Source: Caldilineaceae bacterium
GTDB taxonomy: Bacteria > Chloroflexota > Anaerolineae > Caldilineales > Caldilineaceae
NCBI GenBank assembly: GCA_012032975.1
Contig: JAAUPU010000090.1
Coordinates: forward strand, 1-8,204
Length of the DNA stretch: 8,204 nt
Direction: 5' to 3'
Positions within the stretch are counted from its first letter, which is position 1. Every line of letters begins with the position of its first letter. Positions 1-8,204 of the stretch are shown in pieces. A program made the translations under genes and the position numbers. The notes beneath the pieces were generated by a model. It was not told where the DNA came from and did no database searches. It was given only the letters and a program-made list of their open reading frames with translations.

Positions 1-1906
<1,906 letters not shown>

Positions 1907-1956
1907 GTCACACTCCCTGAAAATAGAGCAGGATCGAATGATCTGCGCCCCAAAAT

Positions 1957-1970
1957 CGAACATAAGTTCT
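1957..1970 (-). promoter_or_regulatory. Putative LexA (SOS) operator of uvrB
   Basis: Plus-strand CGAACATAAGTTCT has a perfect inverted repeat GAAC (1958-1961) / GTTC (1966-1969) with a 4-base spacer. This is the core of the SOS box known from Bacillus and actinobacteria (CGAAC-N4-GTTC-type). It begins about 8 bases downstream of the -10 box and overlaps the predicted transcription start of uvrB, where a repressor would block initiation. uvrB is a classical SOS gene, which strengthens the call. No lexA gene is in the window, so the cognate repressor's specificity cannot be confirmed. Confidence 0.7.
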
Positions 1971-1977
1971 TGTCTGT

Positions 1978-2006
1978 ATTATACTGGCTGCCCCTGGATT
2001 TGTCTA
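1978..2006 (-). promoter_or_regulatory. Sigma70-type promoter of uvrB
   Basis: On the minus strand a -35 box TAGACA (2001-2006, 5/6 match to TTGACA) and a perfect -10 box TATAAT (1978-1983) are separated by exactly 17 bases. The predicted transcript start is about 1971, giving a leader of about 65 bases before the GTG start of uvrB. It lies just downstream of the pnp terminator, so uvrB is probably an independent unit rather than part of the pnp transcript. Confidence 0.85.
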
Positions 2007-2010
2007 ATAG

Positions 2011-2052
2011 AAAAAGAGCGCCTGACAAAACTTTCGTCCTGTCAGGCGCTCT
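2011..2052 (-). terminator. Intrinsic terminator after pnp
   Basis: On the minus strand, AGAGCGCCTGACA (2040-2052) and TGTCAGGCGCTCT (2015-2027) form a perfect 13-bp stem with a 12-base loop. The stem is followed at once by a U tract from 2014 to 2011. It lies about 50 bases past the pnp stop and just upstream of the uvrB promoter, so it separates the two units. The stem has no T run on the plus side, so it looks one-directional. Confidence 0.93.
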
Positions 2053-2099
2053 ACGTATTCACTTCCAGCCGTCATGTGACGGCCGTCGATCAAGCGGGA

Positions 2100-4319
2100 T
2101 CAGTCGCGGCGGGGGCCACGCGAGCGGTCATCTCGGCGACCGCCACCTCGCCCGTTGCCACCGCCACGAGACCACCGCCGCCGCCTTTGTCCTTGCTCTG
2201 GGCTTCTTCCACGCTCCAGCCTTCCAGCACAGCCTGGCGGCTCAAGCGCACCTTGCCGTTGTCCACATCGACCACCATCGCGGTCAGGTCATCGCCCAGG
2301 TTGGCAATGTCCTCGACCTTGTCCACGCGGAAGTCTGCCAACTGGCTGATGTGCACCATGCCATCCACGCCCGGCATGATGTTGACGAAGGCGCCGTAGG
2401 GTTCGACACGCACTACGCGTCCGGTGTAGATCTTGCCGACGACCACATCTTCGGTCAACTGCTCGATCTGCTCACGGGCTTGCTCGGCGCTGATGCCTTC
2501 GCCGGAGATGTAGACCGTGCCATCCTCTTCAATATCGACCTTGACATTTGTACTCTTCTTGCAGCGCACGCACCGTCTTGCCGGCGGGACCGATCAGCTT
2601 GCCGATCTTCTCCGGGTCGATCTGGATGGTGAGGATGCGCGGGGCAAACTCGCTCATCTCGCTGCGCGCTTCGGGCAGAACTTCCAGCATCTTGCCCAAA
2701 ATGTGCATCCGACCCTCGCGCGCCTGGGCCAATGCCTGGCGCAGGATGTCGAAGTCAAGCCCCTTGATCTTCAAGTCCATCTGCAGCGCGGTGATGCCAT
2801 GCTCGCTGCCGGCGACCTTGAAGTCCATGTCGCCCAACGCGTCTTCAAGGCCCTGAATATCGGTCAGGACCTGGTAGGCGCCGCTCTCTGGATCCTGCAC
2901 CAGACCCATTGCGATGCCCGCCACCGGCGCGGTGATCGGCACGCCGGCATCCATCAGCGCCAGGGTGCTGCCGCAGACAGAGGCCATGCTCGTCGAGCCG
3001 TTGCTGCTGACCGCCTCGCTGACCAGGCGCAGGGTGTAGGGGAAGTCGTCGGGAATCACGGGAACGAGCGCACGTTCCGCCAGCGCGCCGTGGCCGATCT
3101 CGCGGCGCTTGGGTCCGCGCATGGGGTAGGCTTCGCCCGTGCTGTAGGGCGGGAAGTTGTAATGATGGATGTACCGTTTTGTCTCGATGGGCTGAAGTGT
3201 GTCCAGTCGCTGCGCATCGCCCGGCGTGCCGAGGGTGGCAATCGTCAGGACGTGGGTTTCGCCACGCATGAATAGGCCGGAGCCATGCACACGGGGCAAT
3301 TTGCCCACCTGGGCGCTGATGGGACGCACGGTCTTGGTGTCGCGGCCATCGGGTCGGATCCCCAGCTCAAGAATGCGCGCCCGCGTGGCTTTCTTGACGA
3401 CGCTGTCAAAGGCGTCTTTTACGTCGCCCGATGCGATCTCATCGCTGGCGATGCGGTCGGTCAACGATTCCAAAATCTCGCTTTGGAGCTCCTTGAGCGC
3501 ATCTTTCAAGCCGTGCTTGTCGAGTCCAGCAGCCAACAGTTCCGTCACCTTGGCGAAGGCCATTTCGGAAACCAGCGACTGTACGTCGGCCGCGGGCAGG
3601 AAAACCGGGAAGTCGGTCACCTTCTCCTTGCCGACCTGCGCCTGCATCTCCTTGATCAGTTCGAGCGCCGGTTGCATCGACTCGTGGGCCAGCTTGAGGG
3701 CTTCCAGCATCATGTCTTCGGGCAACTCGTTGGCGCCCGCTTCCACCATCAGGATGTTGTCGTCCGTGCCGGACGCAACAAGATTGAGGCTGCTGTGCTC
3801 CATCTGCCATGCGGTCGGGTTGACCAGGTATTCGCCATCGACATAGCCGATGGTGCTGGCCGAGACGGGACCATTCCAGGGGATGTCGCTGATCGCCAGC
3901 GCCGCGGATGCCGCGATGATGGCCAGCGGGTCCATCAGGTTCTCGTCATCCACGCTCAGCGGGGTGATGATGACCTGTACTTCGTTGCGCATACCCTTGG
4001 GAAAGAGCGGGCGCAGAGGGCGGTCGACCAGGCGGGCAAGCAGGATGGCCTGTTCGCTGGGGCGACCTTCGCGGCGGAAGAAGCTGCCGGGAATCCGGCC
4101 CGCCGCGTACATTTTTTCTTCAAACTCCACGGTCATGGGAAAGAAGTTGATGCCCGGTCGAACATCGTGGCTCATGGTTGCCGTGGCAAAGAGCACAGTG
4201 TCGCCGTAGCGCACCGTCACCGCGCCGCCAGCCTGTGCGGCCAGCACGCCAGTTTCGATGCTCAGGGTGCGCCCACCGACTTCGGTGGTAAATAGTTGCG
4301 CGCCGTCAAAAATCTGCAT
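2100..4319 (-). CDS. pnp: Polyribonucleotide nucleotidyltransferase (PNPase; two frameshifts)
   Basis: PNPase is a phosphorolytic 3'-5' exoribonuclease, a trimeric cytoplasmic ring active in mRNA decay. The ATG at 4319 has AAGGAG (4330-4335) 10 bases upstream and opens [20 protein letters not shown]. Order: RNase PH domain 1 (about 1-215), helical linker, RNase PH domain 2 (about 325-545), KH domain with GPAG loop (577-580), then S1 domain ([20 protein letters not shown]). Catalytic-site residues typical of the family are visible: R405-R406 in [10 protein letters not shown], the SSNGSTSM loop, D487 and D493. The frame is lost at 2547-2549 (one extra A in the sense strand after …RALQEEY) and continues one frame over as [17 protein letters not shown] second break at 2172-2185 hides an arginine/glycine-rich tail ending RSRGPRRD with TGA at 2100-2102; read without repair, the S1 frame instead runs to a stop at 2090. 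The repaired length of about 740 residues is family-typical. It lies downstream of rpsO, a widely conserved order. Confidence 0.95.
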
Positions 4320-4526
4320 GTGTACGATTCTCCTTTTTGAAATACACATACCGGATGCGCACTCTATCCACAGCATTTGAATGCAGCGCCGTGGCTGTCG
4401 TTGTCGAGGTGCGGAACTGGAGATCGAGGCGAAACCTGCAACGGGTCAAGGTTATGCCACGCTGGTTTCTTGCTTCGTCGCGCTCTCCAATGCCGGACCC
4501 CGACCGGGAAGCCTCTCGTAGCGGCT

Positions 4527-4552
4527 GCAACTCGTTCTGCGAGATCGAGTGC
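4527..4552 (-). other. Hairpin in pnp leader
   Basis: On the minus strand GCACTCG pairs with CGAGT-T-GC (one bulged base), enclosing an inner TCT-CGC-AGA stem-loop after a single A/A mismatch. It lies about 210 bases upstream of the pnp start. It could be an mRNA-processing or stability element. No U tract follows, so it is not a terminator. Confidence 0.35.
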
Positions 4553-4570
4553 GTTTCCGGTTCACACAAG

Positions 4571-4603
4571 AAAAACTATCGGCACCACACGTTGGGTGTG
4601 GTG
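4571..4603 (-). other. Second hairpin downstream of the rpsO terminator
   Basis: CACCACAC (4583-4590) and GTGTGGTG (4596-4603) form a perfect 8-bp stem with a 5-base loop. In the minus-strand transcript it is followed by seven bases and then five U (4571-4575). It could be a weak back-up terminator or a 3'-end/leader stability element. The gap between stem and U tract makes efficient termination doubtful. Confidence 0.5.
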
Positions 4604-4610
4604 GGTCGGC

Positions 4611-4651
4611 AAAAAAAGGGGGCGAGAGTCATCTGTTGACTCATTCGCCCC
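4611..4651 (-). terminator. Intrinsic terminator after rpsO
   Basis: In the minus-strand transcript GGGGCGA-AT-GAGTCA pairs with TGACTCTCGCCCC (13 pairs with a two-base bulge, short ACAGA-region loop). A C and then seven U (4611-4617) follow. It begins 18 bases after the rpsO stop codon and should end most rpsO transcripts before pnp. Confidence 0.92.
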
Positions 4652-4668
4652 TCTGACTACCTTCAAAA

Positions 4669-4938
4669 CTATTTTCGTAAGCCCAAACGCTGGATCAATT
4701 GCTGGTATCGCTGGCTGTCTTTTCGCTTCAAATAGGCAAGATGTCGCCTGCGTTGACCTACTAACTTGAGCAATCCTCTTCGAGAACCTTCGTCGTGCTT
4801 GTGGGTGTTCAAGTGGTCGATCAGGCCGTTGATTCGGGTGGTAAGAAGCGCTACCTGTACTTCCGGTGAACCAGTATCTTGCTCGTTGATGCGATACTCT
4901 TCGATCAGTTGGGCCTTGTAGACCCTGGACATACTCAT
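4669..4938 (-). CDS. rpsO: 30S ribosomal protein S15
   Basis: S15 is a primary 16S rRNA-binding protein of the 30S platform, binding the central domain and contributing to an intersubunit bridge. The 89-residue length is the usual one. Diagnostic stretches are [16 protein letters not shown] (about 21-36), the [18 protein letters not shown] segment (43-60) with the conserved H and D/S rRNA contacts, and [12 protein letters not shown] (63-74). The first ATG (4938) is preferred over the second (4932) because AGGAG (4945-4949) is 6 bases from the first and 12 from the second. The frame stays open upstream to 5844, but that stretch crosses the promoter and is not coding. Its own promoter and terminator bracket it, with pnp next downstream, as in many bacteria. 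Confidence 0.98.
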   Translation of the reverse strand: MSMSRVYKAQLIEEYRINEQDTGSPEVQVALLTTRINGLIDHLNTHKHDEGSRRGLLKLVGQRRRHLAYLKRKDSQRYQQLIQRLGLRK

Positions 4939-4984
4939 ATGGTACTCCTGACTCTCACGCCCCAGAAATTCTGAGCACTCTGCA

Positions 4985-5001
4985 ACAGTGCAACCCACTG
5001 T
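4985..5001 (-). promoter_or_regulatory. Hairpin in rpsO leader (possible S15 autoregulatory element)
   Basis: ACAGTG (4996-5001 on the minus strand) pairs perfectly with CACTGT (4985-4990) around a GGTTG loop, and the stem can extend by G-U pairs. It lies in the middle of the long rpsO leader, about 50 bases before the start codon. S15 is known to repress its own translation in several bacteria through structurally diverse leaders. Assigning that role here is inference from position only. Confidence 0.35.
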
Positions 5002-5061
5002 CAGGCCTATTGCCAAGTCACCGCTGTACCGGGCGAATGACCTAGCACAATAGTTCGACAT

Positions 5062-5090
5062 AGTATAGCATTGTTGTCCAGGAGTATCAA
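5062..5090 (-). promoter_or_regulatory. Sigma70-type promoter of rpsO
   Basis: Minus-strand TTGATA (5085-5090) and TATACT (5062-5067) are each 5/6 consensus and separated by exactly 17 bases. A TG one base before the -10 box makes an extended -10. The predicted start is about 5055, leaving a leader of about 115 bases before rpsO. The strength fits a ribosomal protein gene. Confidence 0.85.
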
Positions 5091-5103
5091 ATTTGGCTTC
5101 GAT

Positions 5104-5132
5104 TTGCCTTGCCCTAACCGATCTGCTAACCT
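5104..5132 (+). promoter_or_regulatory. Candidate leaderless promoter of recD2
   Basis: TTGCCT (5104-5109) and TAACCT (5127-5132, matching the TANNNT pattern of leaderless promoters) are 17 bases apart. The -10 box ends 7 bases before the ATG at 5140, so the predicted transcript would begin at or next to the A of the start codon. No Shine-Dalgarno sequence precedes that ATG, which fits. The hexamers are weak matches individually. Confidence 0.4.
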
Positions 5133-5139
5133 GACTCGT

Positions 5140-7503
5140 ATGGATATCCTGCGTGGTGTGGTCGAGCGAATTACCTATCATAACGAGGAAAACGGCTACA
5201 CCGTGGCCAAGCTTATCCCAGAGCAACGTCCGCGGCATTGGCAGAGCGCAGACGATGAGATCGCGGTCATCGGCAACATGGCCAGCGTAAACGTCGGCGA
5301 GAGCGTGGAATTGACCGGACGCTGGACCGTCCATGCCCAGTATGGCAAGCAATTTTTGGTCGAGCAGATGCGCACGGTCTTGCCAGCGACGATTGCCGGC
5401 GTGGAGAAATATTTGGGCAGCGGGCTGATCAAGGGCGTCGGACCTGTGACTGCCAGACGTATCGTCAAGCAATTTGGCTTGGAGACGTTGGACGTCATCG
5501 AGCATGATGTGGTCCGGCTCAATGAGGTGCCAGGGGTAGGCCGCAAACGAACGCAGATGATCGCCGTGGCATGGGCCGAACAGCGCGCCATCAAGGAAGT
5601 GATGATCTTCCTGCAAAGCCACGGCGTCAGCACCGGTCTGGCCACCAAGATCTACAAAAGCTACGGCGATGATGCGATTCCCATCGTGCGGGCAGACCCC
5701 TATCGACTGGCCCGAGATATCTATGGCATCGGCTTCTTGACCGCAGATCGTATCGCGCAGTCGATGGGTATCCCGCCAGATTCTCAACAGCGCGTCGCCG
5801 CGGGTGTGGCCTATGCGCTCAACCAGGCCGCGGATGAAGGGCATGTCTACCTACCTGCCGACGAACTGGCCAAGCAAGCTGCCGAGTTGCTGGATGTGAC
5901 GCCGCAGCAGGCCGCGGTCGGCATCGTTCATCTTTGGGGCAGCGACCAGGTGAAGATCGAGCAGGAAGCGGGCCACGGCGACTTTCGCCCCGCTGTGCCG
6001 CTGGTTGCCGCGGGTGTGACGCCGCATCTTGTCGCCGAGCAGGGACAGCTTTACGCAACTGCCACAGTCGACCAGGTCCAGACGCTGATGCAGAACGCCA
6101 ACCCAGTTTACCTGCCGCCCTTTTTCTACAGCGAAACGGGCGTCGCCGGCCAACTGCGTCGCCTGGTCAACGACAACGCCAGCCGCATGGCCGATCTCCA
6201 AGCCAATGTGCTGGACTGGTCCGCGCTCTTGGCTGGCGTGGAAGCGCGCGCTCGCATCCATTTGGCGCCGCAACAACGGGACGCGGTTCGCGCCACGCTC
6301 ACCCACCGGCTGACCGTGCTGACCGGTGGGCCGGGCACAGGCAAGACGACCACAGTCAACTCCATCTTGACGTTGTGTGATCAGATGGGGAAACGGGTTC
6401 TGCTGGCCGCGCCCACCGGCAGAGCGGCCAAACGACTGTCCGAGACAACCGGCCGCGAGGCCAAGACCATCCATCGCTTGTTGGAATTCCAGCCCTCCGA
6501 GGGCATGAGCTTCAAACGCAATGAGGAATCACCGCTGGAGACCGACCTGCTGATCGTGGACGAGGCATCCATGCTCGATGTGGTCCTCGCCAACCATTTG
6601 CTCAAGGCGATCTCGCCCGGTACGCATCTCTTGCTGGTCGGCGATGTGGACCAGTTGCCGAGCGTGGGCGCCGGCAACGTGTTGAAGGACATCATCGCCG
6701 CGATCGAAGGCGAGACAACGGCGCCATCGACCGGCGCCTTCAAGACGCTCCGCAACGCCAGCGTCATTCGTCTGCAGACCATCTTCCGCCAGGCGGAGGG
6801 CAGCTATATCATCGTCAATGCGCATCAGATCAACCGCGGCCAGATGCCTACCATCGACAATTCTGATGCGACCGACTTCTTTGTCTTCAAGACCGACGAG
6901 CCGGAGCGCGCCGCGCAGCTCTGCGTCGAGCTGGTGCAGACGCGCATTCCGCGGCGCTTTGGAATTCCCAGCGACGCCATCCAGGTGCTAAGCCCCATGC
7001 ATCGCGGTGTGGTTGGCGTGGGCAGCCTCAACGAAGCGCTTCAGGCAGCGCTCAACCCGCCATCAGCCGACAAACCGCAGCGGCAGATGGGCAGCCGCTT
7101 CTATCGCGCCGGCGACCGGGTGATGCAGATCCGCAACAACTATGACAAAGATGTCTACAATGGCGACATGGGTCTGATAGAGCGTCTTGACCTGGAGATG
7201 CAGCAACTGACCGTCAATTTTGACGGTAGGTTATTGGTCTATGATTTTCTGGAACTGGATGAGTTGGTACACGCCTTCGCCATCAGCGTCCACAAAAGCC
7301 AGGGCAGCGAATTTCCTGCTGTCGTGATCCCGATCCTGACCACCCACTACATCATGCTGCAGCGCAATCTGCTCTACACCGCGATGACGCGGGCGCGGCG
7401 GCTGGTTGTGTTGGTTGGCCAACCGCGTGCGATCGGCATCGCCGTGCGCAACAATCAGGTGGCCGACCGCTTCACCGCTCTGCGCGAGCGGCTGGTCTAC
7501 TGA
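5140..7503 (+). CDS. recD2: RecD2-like SF1B DNA helicase (YrrC family)
   Basis: This is an ATP-dependent 5'-3' DNA helicase of the RecD2/YrrC family, which acts outside RecBCD in DNA repair and replication-fork maintenance. At 787 residues it matches the family's usual length, longer than RecBCD-type RecD at its N-terminus. Residues 1-20 ([20 protein letters not shown]) are the typical start. Helix-hairpin-helix repeats follow (about 88-140; [13 protein letters not shown] and [10 protein letters not shown]). Helicase motifs: Q-like QQRDAV, Walker A GGPGTGKT (396-403), Ia [16 protein letters not shown] (473-476), III GDVDQLP (501-507), IV FRQ (549-551), [16 protein letters not shown] (711-725), [10 protein letters not shown] (746-753). 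All look intact, with no frameshift. The ATG at 5140 is chosen by homology; no Shine-Dalgarno is present. An in-frame TTG at 5071 would add 23 unlikely residues. No RecB or RecC partner is nearby, consistent with the RecD2 type. It is divergent from rpsO. Confidence 0.94.
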   Translation: MDILRGVVERITYHNEENGYTVAKLIPEQRPRHWQSADDEIAVIGNMASVNVGESVELTGRWTVHAQYGKQFLVEQMRTVLPATIAGVEKYLGSGLIKGVGPVTARRIVKQFGLETLDVIEHDVVRLNEVPGVGRKRTQMIAVAWAEQRAIKEVMIFLQSHGVSTGLATKIYKSYGDDAIPIVRADPYRLARDIYGIGFLTADRIAQSMGIPPDSQQRVAAGVAYALNQAADEGHVYLPADELAKQAAELLDVTPQQAAVGIVHLWGSDQVKIEQEAGHGDFRPAVPLVAAGVTPHLVAEQGQLYATATVDQVQTLMQNANPVYLPPFFYSETGVAGQLRRLVNDNASRMADLQANVLDWSALLAGVEARARIHLAPQQRDAVRATLTHRLTVLTGGPGTGKTTTVNSILTLCDQMGKRVLLAAPTGRAAKRLSETTGREAKTIHRLLEFQPSEGMSFKRNEESPLETDLLIVDEASMLDVVLANHLLKAISPGTHLLLVGDVDQLPSVGAGNVLKDIIAAIEGETTAPSTGAFKTLRNASVIRLQTIFRQAEGSYIIVNAHQINRGQMPTIDNSDATDFFVFKTDEPERAAQLCVELVQTRIPRRFGIPSDAIQVLSPMHRGVVGVGSLNEALQAALNPPSADKPQRQMGSRFYRAGDRVMQIRNNYDKDVYNGDMGLIERLDLEMQQLTVNFDGRLLVYDFLELDELVHAFAISVHKSQGSEFPAVVIPILTTHYIMLQRNLLYTAMTRARRLVVLVGQPRAIGIAVRNNQVADRFTALRERLVY

Positions 7504-7655
7504 GGCCCTGTTTATTGAATCTGACAGCGTCGGTGTACCATTTGTCCAGAATCGGCAAGCAACAGGGGTGTGCAAGACTGGGCCATTCAGCGTTCACCCT
7601 CTGTGACTGAACAGTTTCAAACTTTCTGCACAAAATCAAAAGGACAACGATTCTC
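7504..7655 (+). other. Gap between recD2 and the isomerase gene
   Basis: These 152 bases hold no gene, no clear intrinsic terminator for recD2 and no convincing sigma70 promoter; TTGAAT (near 7514) has no partner at the right spacing. A small palindrome AGTTTCAAACT (7613-7623) lies 33 bases before the next start codon and could be part of an operator, but it is too short to call. Co-transcription with recD2 is possible. Confidence 0.4.
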
Positions 7656-8204
7656 ATGTCACAAAATCAATATGCGTTTGCAGTACAGCTCTATACCCTG
7701 CGCCATCTGGACAATTCTCTGGACGAATTGCTGGGCGCAGTGGCCGGGATGGGCTATACGGGCGTCGAGACCATCGGCAATCACGGCCTGGACGCGGCGG
7801 AGATGACGCGTTTGCTCACCAAACACAAGCTGGCAGCGATTTCCACCCATGTTGGTTTGCAGGCGCTCGAAGCGGATATGGAAGGGATCGTAGCCTTCAA
7901 CGAGGCCATTGGCAATCGCGTCGTGACCGTGCCGGCGATCCCTCAGGGGGAGCGGCCCGACGATGTCAACGGCTGGGAGCGGCTAGGACGTCGATTGGAT
8001 GGACTCGGCAAGCAGTTGGCAGAATCGAATATGCAACTGCTCTATCACAACCACGCCTGGGAGATGGAGGAGCTGGAGGGGCAACTGGCGCTGGATTGGT
8101 TGATGGACAGCGCGGACCCGGCCAACCTCAAACTCGAGCCGGACCTGGCCTGGGTAGCTCGCGGTGGCGTTGATGTCGAGACGCTGTTGGCGCGATATGT
8201 CGGA
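7656..8204 (+). CDS. Sugar phosphate isomerase/epimerase-like TIM-barrel protein (partial, 3' end beyond window)
   Basis: The first 183 codons are visible and open to the right edge. The family (xylose isomerase-like TIM barrel, AP endonuclease 2 superfamily) holds metal-dependent cytoplasmic enzymes of sugar or inositol catabolism, usually about 250-290 residues. The ATG at 7656 has AAAGGA (7639-7644) 11 bases upstream. Family marks: FAVQLYTLR (8-16) at the first strand, GYTGVETIG (33-41) with the likely metal-contacting E38, STHVGL (63-68), LLYHNHAWEME (128-138) with the characteristic HNH, and EPDLAWVARGGVD (161-173), which matches the aspartate-plus-Trp strand of the family. There is no signal peptide, so it looks cytoplasmic. 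The substrate cannot be told from the sequence; IolE/IolI-like or hydroxypyruvate isomerase-like roles are alternatives. It has no evident link to the repair genes. Confidence 0.85.
   Translation, partial: MSQNQYAFAVQLYTLRHLDNSLDELLGAVAGMGYTGVETIGNHGLDAAEMTRLLTKHKLAAISTHVGLQALEADMEGIVAFNEAIGNRVVTVPAIPQGERPDDVNGWERLGRRLDGLGKQLAESNMQLLYHNHAWEMEELEGQLALDWLMDSADPANLKLEPDLAWVARGGVDVETLLARYVG

Larger units (their letters stand above)
4320..4668 (-). promoter_or_regulatory. rpsO-pnp intergenic region / pnp leader
   Basis: This 349-base gap has no credible gene. It holds the rpsO terminator, a second hairpin and then about 250 bases of pnp leader. I found no strong sigma70 promoter for pnp. A TTGACC (4444-4449) exists, but nothing resembling TATAAT follows at 16-18 bases. 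pnp is therefore served by read-through from rpsO or by a promoter I cannot recognise. In enterobacteria the same interval carries a pnp promoter and an RNase III-cleaved hairpin used in PNPase autoregulation; an equivalent here is only inference. Confidence 0.5.

Noticed and set aside
3285..4295. Long plus-strand open frame opposite pnp (also 1970-2632 and 2517-3275)
   Set aside because: These are antisense shadows of pnp and the intergenic region, with no ribosome site and no family features; the 1970-2632 frame crosses the uvrB promoter and pnp terminator.
5044..5057. Degenerate LexA-like box (CGAACTATTGTGCT, minus strand) at the rpsO start of transcription
   Set aside because: Only the first half-site is intact; GTGC replaces GTTC and the flanks do not match, so chance is likelier than an SOS site on rpsO.
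5071..5139. TTG at 5071 as an earlier recD2 start
   Set aside because: The 23 extra residues are not family-like and overlap the rpsO promoter; the ATG at 5140 gives the standard RecD2 N-terminus.
4939..5844. rpsO frame remaining open far upstream (391 codons)
   Set aside because: The extension runs through the rpsO promoter and antisense to recD2; S15 is 89 residues with a good ribosome site at its own ATG.
5851..6474. Minus-strand open frame of 207 codons inside recD2
   Set aside because: It is antisense to intact RecD2 sequence that includes the Walker A region; there is no sign of independent coding.
7613..7623. Palindrome AGTTTCAAACT before the isomerase gene
   Set aside because: Five-base arms are too short to separate from chance and there is no neighbouring regulator gene or promoter to support an operator.

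Overview
This window is core bacterial housekeeping and DNA-repair DNA, at roughly 55-60% GC. I see no mobile element, CRISPR array, rRNA or tRNA. The gene set, the rpsO-pnp pair, a Bacillus/actinobacterial-type LexA box and the protein flavour are compatible with Chloroflexota (perhaps a Caldilinea/Anaerolineae-like lineage). That assignment is a guess from sequence feel, not from a search.

Left half, minus strand, read from about 5055 down to 1: rpsO (S15, 4669-4938) has a near-consensus sigma70 promoter and a strong intrinsic terminator. A 349-base leader with hairpins follows, then pnp (polynucleotide phosphorylase, 2100-4319), which ends in another strong terminator. Next comes uvrB (excision-repair helicase, from 1906 and running off the left edge), with its own near-perfect promoter and a palindromic GAAC-N4-GTTC element at the predicted transcription start. 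This is a classical SOS (LexA) operator arrangement.

Right half, plus strand: a full-length recD2-type SF1B helicase gene (5140-7503) runs divergently from rpsO and looks leaderless. After a 152-base gap comes the N-terminal 183 codons of a sugar phosphate isomerase/epimerase-like TIM-barrel protein (7656 to the right edge).

The oddest feature is a cluster of four single-base indels. Two are in the 3' third of uvrB (near 637 and 94-104) and two in the 3' third of pnp (2547-2549 and 2172-2185). Each can be undone by one base, restoring family-typical sequence, including an arginine/glycine-rich PNPase tail. All four lie in the left 2.55 kb; the right 5.6 kb is clean. Assembly or read error is the simplest explanation, but true gene decay is not excluded.

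Functionally the window combines RNA turnover and translation (rpsO, pnp) with DNA repair (uvrB, recD2). I did not find evidence for a new multi-gene system here.
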